Shown: positions 48,543 through 58,049, numbered from the stretch's first letter. The stretch is 64,000 nt of DNA from CAIVVT01 sp963757265 (GCA_963757265.1 CAVWRA010000012.1:434001-498000), one strand, 5' to 3'. Made by a program: numbers and translations. Notes: a model not told the origin generated them from the sequence alone.

Positions 48543-49808
48543 TTGATCGAAACCTATTTCACCGCACCTCGCGTTCTGGATCGGATGCGTTCCGGTCCGA
48601 TGGCGCCCTACCTCGACGAGTTGGCCGCCGAACTTCAGTCGCATAGCTACTCACGGAAGAGCGTCAGGCGGCAACTGCGCAATGCCGATGCATTCGGGCG
48701 ATGGCTAATCAAGACAGGCGTTCGGTTGGCCGAGATCACCCATTCGACCCTGGACAGCTACGTCGGCAAAATGCACCGCACACCCTGTGCCACTCGGCCT
48801 AGAGGTTGGCGTCCGCATAATGCCCGCGGTCTGCCTCGGCTGCTTGTTCTGTTGCGGGCACGCGGCATTATTGCCCCGCCGGCGCCGCCGGCACCATTGG
48901 CGCCGGACTCCGCCGACGGAGTCCTGGCGGCCTTCGACCGCTACCTGGAACATGATCGAGGGGTCGTCAAATCGGTCCGGATCAACTATCTGGGCCACGC
49001 CCGCTCGTTGTTGAAAGCCGTGTTCGGAGATGAGGCGCCGGATTGGAAAAGGATTGGTCCTCAACACGTAGCGGAATTCGTTCTGAAACGCGCTGCCGGG
49101 TTGGCGCTCACCTGCCGAAAGGAGCCGGGGCGATCTCTGGCCGCATTCCTTCGCTATCTCGTGGGTCAGGGGTTGGTGCAAGCTGGGCTGAACTATGCGA
49201 TTCCCAGGATTCGCCAGTCGAAACATGCAGCGCTACCACGGTCTCTTTCCGTCGAGGATTTGAATCGAGTTCTCGCTACGAGCTGCGATAAGACGCTCCC
49301 AGGTCTCCGCGACAGGGCAATGTTGGTGTTGCTGGCGCGTCTCGGTCTTCGGGCCGGGGAAGTCCTCCGTTTGTCTCTTGACGACATCGATTGGCGGAAC
49401 GGGAGCCTTCTTGTCCAAGCAGGCAAGACGCGGCGCGAACGCGTTTTGCCCCTCCTGCCGGAAGTCGGCGACGCACTTGTCGCGTATCTCAAAAAAGGAC
49501 GACCCTCCAGTTCTCATCGCACGATCTTCCTGAATCAATGCGCCCCACATAATCCGCTGACAGCCGCTAAGACGTTGACGGATCTGGCCAAGAGAGCCTT
49601 GCGATCCGCAGGCATCGACGCTCACCGTCCCGGCGCTTACGTTTTTCGTCACACCGTCGCCACGCACATGGTGCGCGGTGGCGCCAGTTTCAAAGACGTG
49701 GCCGACGTGCTTGGGCATCGCACGCTCGCCGTCACGGGGATCTATGCCAAACTCGATTTGGTCGCGCTGGCGCAAGTGGCGCTGCCGTGGCCGGGAGGCG
49801 CTCAGTGA
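48543..49808 (+). CDS. RIT tyrosine recombinase 1
   Basis: 421 aa from a TTG start behind GGAGAGG; an in-frame ATG at 48588 is an alternative. The N-terminal half holds a SAM-like core-binding domain (YLDELAAELQSHSYSRKSVR). The catalytic half shows the phage-integrase pattern: LGLRAGEVLRLSLDDIDW (Arg I), AYVFRHTVATHMVRGG (H-x-x-R-type box: R-H), DVLGHRTLAVTGIYAKL (His and nucleophile Tyr). It cuts and rejoins DNA through the Tyr. As the first and largest of the trio it matches the RIT RitA type. Confidence 0.88.
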   Translation: MIETYFTAPRVLDRMRSGPMAPYLDELAAELQSHSYSRKSVRRQLRNADAFGRWLIKTGVRLAEITHSTLDSYVGKMHRTPCATRPRGWRPHNARGLPRLLVLLRARGIIAPPAPPAPLAPDSADGVLAAFDRYLEHDRGVVKSVRINYLGHARSLLKAVFGDEAPDWKRIGPQHVAEFVLKRAAGLALTCRKEPGRSLAAFLRYLVGQGLVQAGLNYAIPRIRQSKHAALPRSLSVEDLNRVLATSCDKTLPGLRDRAMLVLLARLGLRAGEVLRLSLDDIDWRNGSLLVQAGKTRRERVLPLLPEVGDALVAYLKKGRPSSSHRTIFLNQCAPHNPLTAAKTLTDLAKRALRSAGIDAHRPGAYVFRHTVATHMVRGGASFKDVADVLGHRTLAVTGIYAKLDLVALAQVALPWPGGAQ

Positions 49809-50764
49809 CGAACCACTTGTTGCAAGCGCGCCTGGATTTTTACCTCGAACTTCGCCGGTCGCTGGGGTTCAAAACTTACTGGTCGGAGCGTGTGTTGCGG
49901 AGTTTTGTCTCCTACCTGGCAAGCCAGGACCAGGAGGGCCCGATCTGCGCCGAAACCGCCCTGGACTGGGCACGGCAGGCCTCGGCCCGATGCTACAGCA
50001 CCGGTGCTGCGATCCGTCTTTGCATGCTCCGGGGCTTTCTTACTCACTTGAAAGCGTTCGAGCCGGAAACGGAGATCCCGCCGCCGGGACTGGTGGCCGA
50101 GCCACGCCGGCCCAAGGTCCAGATCTACTCGCCAGAAGAAATTGCGCGCCTGATGCGGGCTGATGGTTGGTACTGGGAAGAGGGTTCCTTCCGGCAGAAG
50201 ACCTACTCCACCATCGTGGGACTACTTGCTAGCACGGGATTGCGCGTCGGCGAAGCCCTGCGGCTGAAATTGGCCGAGGTCTATCTGGATGAAGATCCGC
50301 CGTACCTCGAGATCCGAAACACTAAGTTCCACAAGACCCGCTTGGTGCCGCTCCATCCGACCACCGCTGCCAAGTTGCTGGAGTATCGCAATGAACGGAA
50401 AGGGCACGTTCACGGGCAAGTCGCCGAAACGCTCTTCATCAACGATCGAGGACGGCCGTTGCTCTACGGCAGAGTCCGAAACGCTGTTCTTCAAGCTCAG
50501 CGGCACGCCGGCATTGTCAAGGAGGAAGGTCCGGGGCGGCAGGGACCGGCTTTACATGCGCTGCGCCATTCATTCGCCGTTCAGCGTTTACTCGCCTGGT
50601 ATCGCGCCGGAGCGGACGTGCGCACGCAGGTGCCGCACTTATCGGTTTACCTGGGGCACCTCGGGATGGTAGAAAGCTACCGCTATCTGTCGGCGACGCC
50701 GGAGTTGCTGGCGATCGCGGGTGAGATTTTCGGGCGCTATGCAGGTGCGGGAGGCCAAGAATGA
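49805..50764 (+). CDS. RIT tyrosine recombinase 2
   Basis: 319 aa; the GTG at 49805 overlaps the previous stop (GTGA), which decides the start over upstream codons. N-terminal SAM-like domain (LDFYLELRRSLGFKTYWSER). Catalytic motifs: STGLRVGEALRLKLAEVYLD (Arg I), HALRHSFAVQRLLAWYRAGA (H-x-x-R), YLGHLGMVESYRYL (His ... Tyr). Translational coupling to both neighbours implies the three proteins are needed together, as in other RIT elements. Confidence 0.88.
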   Translation: MTNHLLQARLDFYLELRRSLGFKTYWSERVLRSFVSYLASQDQEGPICAETALDWARQASARCYSTGAAIRLCMLRGFLTHLKAFEPETEIPPPGLVAEPRRPKVQIYSPEEIARLMRADGWYWEEGSFRQKTYSTIVGLLASTGLRVGEALRLKLAEVYLDEDPPYLEIRNTKFHKTRLVPLHPTTAAKLLEYRNERKGHVHGQVAETLFINDRGRPLLYGRVRNAVLQAQRHAGIVKEEGPGRQGPALHALRHSFAVQRLLAWYRAGADVRTQVPHLSVYLGHLGMVESYRYLSATPELLAIAGEIFGRYAGAGGQE

Positions 50765-51771
50765 GCGGCACAGTTGACTCGGCTACGTTGGTTGGTCCTT
50801 TGCTTCAATCCTTCTTCACCGAACACATGGTGTCGCATCGCCGCGCCAGCCAACAGACGATCGACAGCTATCGAGACACCTTCCGGCTGCTACTTCGCTT
50901 CATCCGGCACGCCTCTGGCAAGGAGCCCGCCAGTCTGCGGGTTAGGGACCTCGATGCGCCTGCGATTCTGAGTTTTCTCAACCACATCGAGGAACAGCGC
51001 AAGAATCAGGCCCAGTCGCGTAACGTGCGGCTGGCAGCAATTCGTTCATTCTTCCGGCTGGTTGCGTTGCGAGATCCGGCCAGCGTCCACCTGGTGACCA
51101 GGGTGCTGGCGATTCCGGTGAAGCGCGCCAACAAACGGCTGGTCGGTTACCTGACTCGCGAGGAAGTTGACGCGATTCTGGACATCCCTGACCGCAAGAC
51201 ATTGAGCGGCCAACGCGACTACGCATTGTTGGTCACCTTCTACAACAGTGGCGCCCGCGTGTCCGAGATCACTTCCTTGAAACGGGACCAGATCCATTTC
51301 GGTGCCATTTCATTCCTGGAACTGCACGGAAAGGGGCGCAAGCAGCGAGAAGTTCCGCTGTGGCCAAACACGGCCCGCAGTTTGAAGGTCTGGCTCACAA
51401 CGCAACCGGGCGCTCTCGACAGCCCAGCCTTTCCGAATTCCCACGGCACGCATTTGTCGCGGGACGGCGTCAACTATATCTTGCAGGACGCGGTGCAGAA
51501 GGCAGCGAGGGCTTGCCCGAGTTTGGCGACCAAGCGCGTCACGCCGCATGTTCTCCGCCACACCACGGCGATGCACCTTCTGCAGTCAGGGGTTGACATT
51601 ACCGTAATCGCGCTTTGGCTTGGTCATGAGAGTCCGGAGACCACGCATATGTACCTTGAGGCGGACTTGAAAACGAAGGAACGAGCTCTCAGCAACATCG
51701 TCCCTGCAGGCAAGGGCTTGAAGCGGTTCCAGGCCGGCGACGCGTTGCTGACCTTCCTCGACACCCTCTGA
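50761..51771 (+). CDS. RIT tyrosine recombinase 3
   Basis: 336 aa, overlapping the previous gene by ATGA. N-terminal domain FFTEHMVSHRRASQQTIDSY; catalytic motifs NSGARVSEITSLKRDQIHF (Arg I), HVLRHTTAMHLLQSGVDITV (H-x-x-R) and LGHESPETTHMYLEADLKTK (His ... Tyr). The stop is 55 nt before the right terminal repeat. Confidence 0.9.
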   Translation: MSGTVDSATLVGPLLQSFFTEHMVSHRRASQQTIDSYRDTFRLLLRFIRHASGKEPASLRVRDLDAPAILSFLNHIEEQRKNQAQSRNVRLAAIRSFFRLVALRDPASVHLVTRVLAIPVKRANKRLVGYLTREEVDAILDIPDRKTLSGQRDYALLVTFYNSGARVSEITSLKRDQIHFGAISFLELHGKGRKQREVPLWPNTARSLKVWLTTQPGALDSPAFPNSHGTHLSRDGVNYILQDAVQKAARACPSLATKRVTPHVLRHTTAMHLLQSGVDITVIALWLGHESPETTHMYLEADLKTKERALSNIVPAGKGLKRFQAGDALLTFLDTL

Positions 51772-51855
51772 TAATGCCGAGACGACGCATCATCAAGCCC
51801 GCGCCCGCGTGCCGTTCGCCGAATTCACTCGGGGTTATCCGGTACTCGGCATTAC

Positions 51856-52357
51856 GTTTCTAACCCCTCTCCGAGGGTTAGAGGAGGGTTGAGAATGGGG
51901 AGCCAATACCTGTTTTGGTAACTTTCTTCCGCTGTTGTAGTTGACTCCATCGCCCGTTCCGGCCGTCGCCGTATCCCAAACATTCCGTAGTATTTGCGTT
52001 GGGGCTGGTTTCTCCGGTTCGAAGTATGGCCGACCGGGGTGCGCTCTCAACCATGCTGGTTCAGCGCGTAGGCCTCTCTCAACCACTCGAATTCTCCAGT
52101 TTCTCCGTTGACGCCTCTGCTGAAGTTGACAGCCCTGTTGAGAGAGGCGGCCCAGATTGGACACTTTCGAACCCTCGTGAGTATCTATTGACAGGAATCG
52201 CCGCACGGCGATTTCAAGACCACCAGACAGCGGGCAGGCCGCCAAGCGGAAACCGTTGTGGGTGTCGGACCTTTGGGGCCGGCAAACGCAACGTCGCACC
52301 TGCCCGCGGGCCCGCCACCCACCGCGCCGTAGACGGTCTCCCAAGGGGAGAAACCGA
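51856..52357. other. Gene-poor stretch between RIT element and serine-recombinase operon
   Basis: No gene recognised. A hairpin CTAACCC/GGGTTAG lies at about 51860-51881 just outside the RIT end, possibly a terminator for the recombinase genes. AGGGGAG before 52358 is the ribosome-binding site of the next gene. Confidence 0.4.
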
Positions 52358-52546
52358 ATGGAGACCCAAGACGGCCAGACCGGTGACGCTGTCGCCGAGA
52401 TCGCGAGCCTCCTCGCCACCGCGTACCAGCGCAGCCGCCACGCGCGGCGCGTCGAAATCACGGCCGAAGCGGCGCCTGACGCCGTCAACGGAGAACTTGC
52501 TAACTCGCACGCGGAGAGCCTTCATGTTCATGAGGTTGACGCGTGA
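52358..52546 (+). CDS. Small leading protein of the serine-recombinase operon
   Basis: 62 aa from the ATG at 52358 behind AAGGGGAG. The sequence (METQDGQTGDAVAEIASLLA, TAYQRSRHARRVEI) is mostly one amphipathic helix followed by an acidic, His-containing tail. It overlaps the DUF2924 gene by 4 bp, so it belongs to the operon. Short proteins at this position are common in such cassettes; no function is known to me. Confidence 0.6.
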   Translation: METQDGQTGDAVAEIASLLATAYQRSRHARRVEITAEAAPDAVNGELANSHAESLHVHEVDA

Positions 52547-53055
52547 AGAAACCCATTCGAGACCAGATTAACGAGCTCGCCGCGATGAGCGTCCGCGAGC
52601 TGCAGCAACAGTACCGTGAGACGTTTGACGCCGAGCCGGAGAGTTCGCATCGCCAGTTCTTGTTCCGCAAGATCGCCTGGCATCTTCAGGCAGAGGCGGA
52701 CGGCGGCTTGCCGGAGCCGGTCCGCCAACTTGCCCGCGAGATCGCGCGCGATGTCGCGCTCCGCAATCGCGTGGTCACCAACGCGGCGAAGCGGCGAGCC
52801 GGCCTGCCGATCGAGCAGACGGCTACGACGACGGTTACGCCAGATCACGACTCGCGCCTGCCGATGCCAGGCGGGGTGATCGTCAAACAGTTCCGCGGCG
52901 AAACGCTCGTGGTCAAGGTGACCGATCAAGGCTTCGAGTTTCGCGACCGCAGGTACATGTCGCTGAGTGCCATCGCCCAGGAGATCACGGGCACGAAGTG
53001 GAATGGCTTCGCGTTTTTCGGCTTGATGAAGGAGGGCACGCATGGCCGTCGCTGA
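52543..53055 (+). CDS. DUF2924 family protein
   Basis: 170 aa from a GTG that overlaps the preceding stop. The DUF2924 pattern is clear: an N-terminal helix (INELAAMSVRELQQQYRETF) with SSHRQFLFRKIAWHLQAEAD, then PMPGGVIVKQFRGETLVVKV and FEFRDRRYMSLSAIAQEITG followed by TKWNGFAFFGL. The second half is a small beta domain of a kind found in mobile-element proteins. DUF2924 genes almost always sit next to large serine recombinases. The 14-bp overlap with the recombinase supports a joint role, perhaps as directionality or accessory factor; that is inference. Confidence 0.85.
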   Translation: MKKPIRDQINELAAMSVRELQQQYRETFDAEPESSHRQFLFRKIAWHLQAEADGGLPEPVRQLAREIARDVALRNRVVTNAAKRRAGLPIEQTATTTVTPDHDSRLPMPGGVIVKQFRGETLVVKVTDQGFEFRDRRYMSLSAIAQEITGTKWNGFAFFGLMKEGTHGRR

Positions 53056-54604
53056 ATTCGCGATTCCGACCGGACTGAAACGTAGGACGCTGCGCTGTGC
53101 GATCTACACCCGCAAGTCCACCGAGGAGGGGCTGGAACAGACGTTCAACACGCTCGACGCACAACGCGACGCGGCCGAGGCATTCATACGCAGCCAGCGC
53201 GAGGAGGGCTGGGTAGTCCTGCCGGACAAGTACGACGACGGCGGATTCACCGGCGCCAACATGGATCGGCCCGCGCTGAAGAAGCTACTCCAGGATGTAG
53301 GCGATGGACTCGTGGACTGCGTGATGGTCTACAAAGTGGACCGGCTGACCAGGTCGCTGCTCGACTTCGCGCGGATCATGGATGTGCTGGACAAGCATGG
53401 CGTGAACTTCGTGTCGGTCACGCAGCAGTTCAACACGACGGGCTCGCTCGGCCGGTTGACGCTCAACATCCTCTTGTCGTTCGCCCAGTTCGAGCGCGAG
53501 ATGATCGCTGAGCGCACGAAGGACAAGATGTCGGCGGCGCGCCGGAAAGGCCGATGGGTCGGCGGCATTCCGATGCTCGGGTACGACCTGAGCGACAAGG
53601 GCGCGGCGTTGGTGGTGAACGAGGACGAGGCCGCGCGCGTGCGTGGCATCTTCGAACTCTATCTAGAACACGGCTCGCTGATCCCGGTTGTGCGAGAGCT
53701 CGGCCGGCGCGGTTGGCGACTGAAGGAATGGACCACACGCAAGGGCACGCCCGCCGGCGGACACGAGTTCACGAAGAACCGGCTCTACAACCTGCTCACG
53801 AACATGGTGTACGTCGGCAAAGTCGACTATGGCGGGCATGTCTATGAAGGAGAGCACGCAGCGATCGTCGACGCCGCGATCTGGCAACGGGTTCAGGACC
53901 GGCTGCGGTTCAACTCCAAGACCGGAGGCCGGCAGATCCGCAACAAGTATGGCGCGGTGCTCAAGGGCATTCTCCGCTGCGGCAGTTGCGATGTGGGGAT
54001 GGTCCACACGTACACGCAGAAGGCGCCCAACAAGCTCTACCGCTACTACGTTTGCGTGAACGCCCATCAGAAGGGGTACAACCAGTGCCAGACGCGATCG
54101 GTCTCCGCGCCGGTGATCGAACAGGCGGTGGTGGACCAGATCCGCGGGATTGCCGGGAACCCGGAGGTGGTCGGCGAAGTAGTCCGGCAACTCGATGAGC
54201 AGCGGTTCGCGAGCCGCGAGGGGCTGGAGCGCGAGAAGCGTGTCATCGAGAAGGACCTGCAACGCCTGAGCGAGGAGATGTCCAGCCTGGTCCGCATGAC
54301 CGGGAAGCTCGCCACGGACCGGCTGGCCGACCTGCAGGACCGCGTGGGCGTGCTCGAACGCCAACTTCGCGACGTGCGCGACCAGTTGGCCGAGGCGGTC
54401 AGCCAGACGGTGGACGCGGCAAGCGTGCGGAAAACGCTCAAGGAGTTTGATGGCGCCTGGGCCGAGATGACTCCGCGCGAACAGGAGAAGTTCGTGAAGA
54501 CGCTTGTAGATCGCGTCACCTACGATGGATCGACTTGCACCGTGACGGTCGGCTTCCGCACGGCGGGAATCCAGCAGCTTTGCGTAGAGGTGGAGAACAG
54601 ATGA
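53042..54604 (+). CDS. Large serine recombinase (resolvase/invertase type)
   Basis: 520 aa. The catalytic domain starts with RCAIYTRKSTEEG (Ser26 is the nucleophile), then DRPALKKLLQDV, VYKVDRLTRSLLDFARIMDV and FAQFEREMIAERTKD. The recombinase domain follows (GGIPMLGYDLSDKGAALVVN, RGWRLKEWTTRKGTPAGG, FTKNRLYNLLTNMVYVGKVD). A zinc-ribbon with CGSCDVG and two later Cys (YVCVNAHQKGYNQCQ) and a C-terminal coiled coil (LEREKRVIEKDLQRLSEEMS) complete the usual order. Such enzymes integrate or excise elements at short att sites. The attachment sites are not visible to me, so what it mobilises is open; the 402/475-aa cassette downstream is a candidate cargo. Confidence 0.93.
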   Translation: MAVAEFAIPTGLKRRTLRCAIYTRKSTEEGLEQTFNTLDAQRDAAEAFIRSQREEGWVVLPDKYDDGGFTGANMDRPALKKLLQDVGDGLVDCVMVYKVDRLTRSLLDFARIMDVLDKHGVNFVSVTQQFNTTGSLGRLTLNILLSFAQFEREMIAERTKDKMSAARRKGRWVGGIPMLGYDLSDKGAALVVNEDEAARVRGIFELYLEHGSLIPVVRELGRRGWRLKEWTTRKGTPAGGHEFTKNRLYNLLTNMVYVGKVDYGGHVYEGEHAAIVDAAIWQRVQDRLRFNSKTGGRQIRNKYGAVLKGILRCGSCDVGMVHTYTQKAPNKLYRYYVCVNAHQKGYNQCQTRSVSAPVIEQAVVDQIRGIAGNPEVVGEVVRQLDEQRFASREGLEREKRVIEKDLQRLSEEMSSLVRMTGKLATDRLADLQDRVGVLERQLRDVRDQLAEAVSQTVDAASVRKTLKEFDGAWAEMTPREQEKFVKTLVDRVTYDGSTCTVTVGFRTAGIQQLCVEVENR

Positions 54605-55017
54605 CGGTTCAGAACAGCAGGTTTGAAGTAAAGGTCCGGTTGCAGCCGACGGTTCGCCAGATCAACAGGGCGCCGAAGAAGATCGCGCCAGAGGCCGCGC
54701 TCGTTGCGGAGCGGGACCGGCTACCGCGAATCACGCAAGTCCTCGCGCTGGCGCTTCAGTTTCAGGAGATGATCGACCGGGGCGAGATCCGCAGGTGCGC
54801 TGACCTCGCGCGGCTGGGCTGCGTCAGCCGGGAACGGATCAGCCAGATGATGGTGCTTACCTGGCTCGCGCCGGATATCCAGGCGGAGATTTTCGGACTG
54901 CCTCAGATGCCGGGTGGGCGGTTCCCCGTGAGCGAAGGCACTCTTCGAAAGATCGCTCGAATGCCGTTGTGGGAGGATCAGCGGCGAAGGTGGCGGCCTG
55001 TGCCGACTGAGGTCTGA
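54601..55017 (+). CDS. HTH protein of the serine-recombinase operon
   Basis: 138 aa, overlapping the recombinase by ATGA. A basic N-terminus is followed by helices and a clear helix-turn-helix (IRRCADLARLGCVSRERISQ then MMVLTWLAPDIQAEIFGLPQ). DNA-binding proteins of this type regularly close DUF2924/recombinase operons. It may regulate the operon or assist recombination. Confidence 0.75.
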   Translation: MTVQNSRFEVKVRLQPTVRQINRAPKKIAPEAALVAERDRLPRITQVLALALQFQEMIDRGEIRRCADLARLGCVSRERISQMMVLTWLAPDIQAEIFGLPQMPGGRFPVSEGTLRKIARMPLWEDQRRRWRPVPTEV

Positions 55018-55299
55018 GATCCTCACCCACAGATCTGGCACCTTCCGGCGCGCAGGCGACTGAGGGCCAATCTCGTGGCGCGGCTGGGGGCCATCTGTCC
55101 GGAAACGTCACTTTTTGTCCAGTGGGCGGCGGGAACTGGTAAACGCTGCGGCGTCAGCGTCAACCTATCCTTCGCCGGGCCACTTCTCATCGTCGGACGT
55201 TTTTCGGGCAGACACCTCAAGGTTGGGCCTGCACCCGAAAGTTCGGTCGTCCTCCCATCAGCCAGTATTATACTTGGGGCTGAAGGAAGCTCGGGACAG

Positions 55300-55881
55300 A
55301 TGCGGCTGCTGCGTCACATCTTGATTGGCGTTGCTCTGGTGGGAAGTGCCTTCGCACCAAGCGCCACGTTTGCACAGTCGGAGCGAGTTCGCAGCCTGAT
55401 GGACCGATATTTACTGGCAGCGCAGAAGCGTGACTATCCTACGTTGGCGAAGATGATACCGGAATTCAAGCTCGAAGAATCCTCGATCAAAGAGAGCAAC
55501 CCGCGATCGCTCTGGAACCCTCTGCTAGCGGAATTTTGGAAACAAAGAACCTACGACTTGGAGCATAAGCAAGTGAACGACCCGTTCGGCCAGGACGGAG
55601 ACATTCACGACACGCGCGAAGTAATCACCCTGATGACGTCGGGAGCGAAATGGCGCGTCGAGGAGATCCGCCCCCGACCCAGGCGGCCACTATCCCAAAT
55701 CTACTATCTCGACGTGTTTGTGGCGGTCTCGTATATGTCGATCGACAAATCCCCTCGGATTGAGGGTGGGCCTCTCAAGAAAATGATACTTACATGTGTC
55801 TTGGACGGCCCGATCCTTGAATGGGTTCGCGGATGCAGCAGGATTGAGAAAGGCGACGTCTTCTGGCCCGAGTCCCCGTAG
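55300..55881 (+). CDS. Exported protein, unrecognised
   Basis: 193 aa. The ATG at 55300 is chosen because it gives a signal peptide (MRLLRHILIGVALVGSAFAP ... TFAQ); the frame is open far upstream. AAGGAAG lies about 12 nt before. The mature part (SLMDRYLLAAQKRDYPTLAK, REVITLMTSGAKWRVEEIRP) looks like a small alpha+beta SnoaL/NTF2-like fold, but this is only an impression. It stands alone between the recombinase operon and the next small gene. Confidence 0.55.
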   Translation: MRLLRHILIGVALVGSAFAPSATFAQSERVRSLMDRYLLAAQKRDYPTLAKMIPEFKLEESSIKESNPRSLWNPLLAEFWKQRTYDLEHKQVNDPFGQDGDIHDTREVITLMTSGAKWRVEEIRPRPRRPLSQIYYLDVFVAVSYMSIDKSPRIEGGPLKKMILTCVLDGPILEWVRGCSRIEKGDVFWPESP

Positions 55882-55984
55882 TTAAGGGCCCTAGCCACGA
55901 TTCCCCTGCGCGCGGCTTCGCTGAGAGAGCGATGGAAGCATTGAGATCTGGCTTGATTTGCTGCGGAAAGGCGACTCGTCTGAC

Positions 55985-56386
55985 ATGACCGAAATGAGCG
56001 AGGAAGCCCGTGCTGCCGCGAACATTCTGCTTGCACACCACAGGGAGGTTTGCCGACCTGTCAAGAAATCAGCGGAAGAGATCAGCGATGACCTCGTGAA
56101 CGAGTGCACGTTAACATACGGTATCGTGTGCGAGCGGGCGAAAATGCCGGACCTTACGCATATCGTAGGGCGGTTCATGGGGGAGATAGCTCAGTGGTGT
56201 TCGGTTGAAGGCTGGCCTCCCTTGAACTCCTTAGCGGTGAACTCGGAGAGTTGGATGCCCGGGGGAGGCTACGATGGAGCCGGCGGCATCTGCGAGCTGA
56301 GCCTCTGGCCCCAACAGGTACGGGAGTGCATCAAATTCAGAGGATACCCTCGTGCGGTCCCTCCAGCGGCGAAGAGGAAGAGATAA
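55985..56386 (+). CDS. Hypothetical protein with PPLNSLAVN motif
   Basis: 133 aa from the ATG at 55985. Helical N-terminal part (EEISDDLVNECTLTYGIVCE), then GWPPLNSLAVNSESWMPGGG and an aromatic stretch. The motif P-P-L-x-x-L-x-V-N-x-x-x-x-x-P-G-x-G recurs in small bacterial proteins near mobile elements and defence genes, for which I know no established function. Its basic C-terminus (PPAAKRKR) could touch nucleic acid. Confidence 0.55.
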   Translation: MTEMSEEARAAANILLAHHREVCRPVKKSAEEISDDLVNECTLTYGIVCERAKMPDLTHIVGRFMGEIAQWCSVEGWPPLNSLAVNSESWMPGGGYDGAGGICELSLWPQQVRECIKFRGYPRAVPPAAKRKR

Positions 56387-56840
56387 CCGATCCCGTGCTG
56401 CGCAATGAACCCTTCCTGAGACAGGAACTAGGCGGTCAATTCCGCACACCGCGACAGATCGCAATTTGTCGCCTAGCGTTTACCAACGCGAGCCAGCGGG
56501 CACGGCGATGGATCGGGGGCAGAAAACGGCGTTTACGTGAAAACGAACGGCCACTGAACCATCAGCGGGTTTCAGCCTGTGGCTCTGGGCTGGCCGCCTC
56601 CCGGCGGCGGTTGGCGCCTGCTCGGTCTGAATCAGGCGTGAAATCAACATGTTGCGATTTTGTTTGACTTCGCTGTTTATTCAGGTGCTAAGCTTAGGGC
56701 TTCTGCGATCAGAACTGATGGCAGAATTCAGGAGTTACAGGCTCTAACATCCTGGTCAACCGTGTCAACGCGACCAGATTAAGCGGTGCCGCCGACGCAC
56801 TGCCGAGCATGGAACCCGCGACGACCATCGGAGGACCAGT
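56387..56840. other. Gene-poor region upstream of the 402/475-aa cassette
   Basis: No gene recognised. CGGAGGACCAGT before 56841 is a strong ribosome-binding site. An AT-richer patch around 56650-56700 with TTGACT at 56664 may hold the promoter, but no good -10 box stands out. Confidence 0.35.
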
Positions 56841-58049
56841 ATGCCAACTGTCTTTAGCCTGCCATCCTTTCTCCGGCGGGCACCAAATGATCTGCTCAAG
56901 AGCTTCTTCGCCACGTACCCAGCGTTCGCCGACTTTGATTGGGAGACCGTAAGCGAGCGGCGGGTCGATCCCGTCTTGGAACGGTGCATGGAAATGTCGG
57001 CGGCGGACCGCGAGCGAGTTCTCAGGATCTTTCGGCGGGTCGAGATGCTGGCCAATTCGGCAGGCAGCCAGGTGCTGATCGAGGCTGCGCGCGATGGCAA
57101 CGAAGACATCGCGCTAAAACTAGGCGCCATGGGGAGCTCGCGGGAACGTGCCCTATGGACCTTCATGAACCATCCGAAGGTGTTCGAAAGTGCTCGCACG
57201 CTTTCGCACATCGACATGCTGCCGAAGCGGTCCTGGGAGACGCGGAAGGTTCAGGCAGTGCCGGCCTTCCAGGCAACGGACGAGATGAAGGTGGAATTGG
57301 GTCTGCGGATTGCTTCGTTCTTTCAGGCCATTCAGGGTCGCGGGGAGCGGTGCGTCGTGGATCACGGGTCGCGCGATGGGGAGATGGAGTACTTCTTCGC
57401 CTATCCGGCTGACTACGCTGATGAACTCATCGGCTACGACGACGACGGCCAGTTCGAGCGGAAGAGCTACCACCCAGCCTTCGAGATCGTCTTCGGCTAC
57501 TACCCGGCCGACGGGACTCTCGACATATACGCGCAGGGCGGCGGCGCCATCCGCGATCATCTGTCCCGAGTGTTCTGCAGTGCCGTCTTGGGCGTTGACC
57601 AGGATCCCGAGCCCTGGCCGGCTCCATGCTTTGACCTCGAACTGTTCAAGAACAGGAGTCTCACCTTCCCCACGAAGCCCGCTGATCAGATCTCTCAGGT
57701 GCGCGTAAAGGCGATGCGCGTGCAGTACCACACCGGCTACGGTGGCAAGATCACGTTCGAGATCGACGGCCGGCGGAAAGAAGGGTCCGTGCACGACGTC
57801 ATCGCCGACAAGCTCAACGAGAAACACGCGCGGCTGGCGGATGCGACGGTCCTGAGCGTCGTGATGCAGGCCTTTCTCCGGACGCCGACGGGCAAGGATC
57901 GCAGCGTGACGTTTCGTCTTGCCGTGCCGTCCTTCTGCGACTTGGAAGACAGTCCTGAAGAACTGACCCTGCGCCGATATCTTCGCGAATGGAAGGTCGA
58001 GAAGGATGCAGTCAGCCTGGAAAACGCTGCTGTCGCGGTTGGCGTCTAG
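56841..58049 (+). CDS. Unknown protein, first gene of an overlapping two-gene cassette
   Basis: 402 aa with GGAGG 7 nt before the ATG. I do not recognise a family. Residues 1-110 are helical (FADFDWETVSERRVDPVLER, ILRIFRRVEMLANSAG-like). Residues 145-330 are mixed alpha/beta with conserved-looking blocks (CVVDHGSRDGEMEYFFAYPA, AFEIVFGYYPADGTLDIYAQ, GGGAIRDHLSRVFCSAVLGV). The C-terminal third has HTGYGGKITFEIDGRRKEGS and a strand-rich end. There is no signal peptide or membrane segment. Its last 44 bp overlap the next gene, so the two products are probably made in a fixed ratio and may form a complex. The neighbouring serine recombinase suggests mobile cargo. Confidence 0.65.
   Translation: MPTVFSLPSFLRRAPNDLLKSFFATYPAFADFDWETVSERRVDPVLERCMEMSAADRERVLRIFRRVEMLANSAGSQVLIEAARDGNEDIALKLGAMGSSRERALWTFMNHPKVFESARTLSHIDMLPKRSWETRKVQAVPAFQATDEMKVELGLRIASFFQAIQGRGERCVVDHGSRDGEMEYFFAYPADYADELIGYDDDGQFERKSYHPAFEIVFGYYPADGTLDIYAQGGGAIRDHLSRVFCSAVLGVDQDPEPWPAPCFDLELFKNRSLTFPTKPADQISQVRVKAMRVQYHTGYGGKITFEIDGRRKEGSVHDVIADKLNEKHARLADATVLSVVMQAFLRTPTGKDRSVTFRLAVPSFCDLEDSPEELTLRRYLREWKVEKDAVSLENAAVAVGV

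Larger units (their letters stand above)
48402..51855 (+). mobile_element. Recombinase-in-trio (RIT) element
   Basis: The element is bounded by perfect 29-bp inverted repeats (48402-48430, starting GTAATGCCGAGTACCGG, and its exact complement 51827-51855). It contains three tyrosine recombinase genes in one direction that overlap by 4 bp each. This arrangement is the definition of RIT elements. Sub-motifs ATGCCGAG repeat near both ends (for example 51775) and are likely recombinase-binding sites. All three genes are open, so the element may be mobile. Confidence 0.92.
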
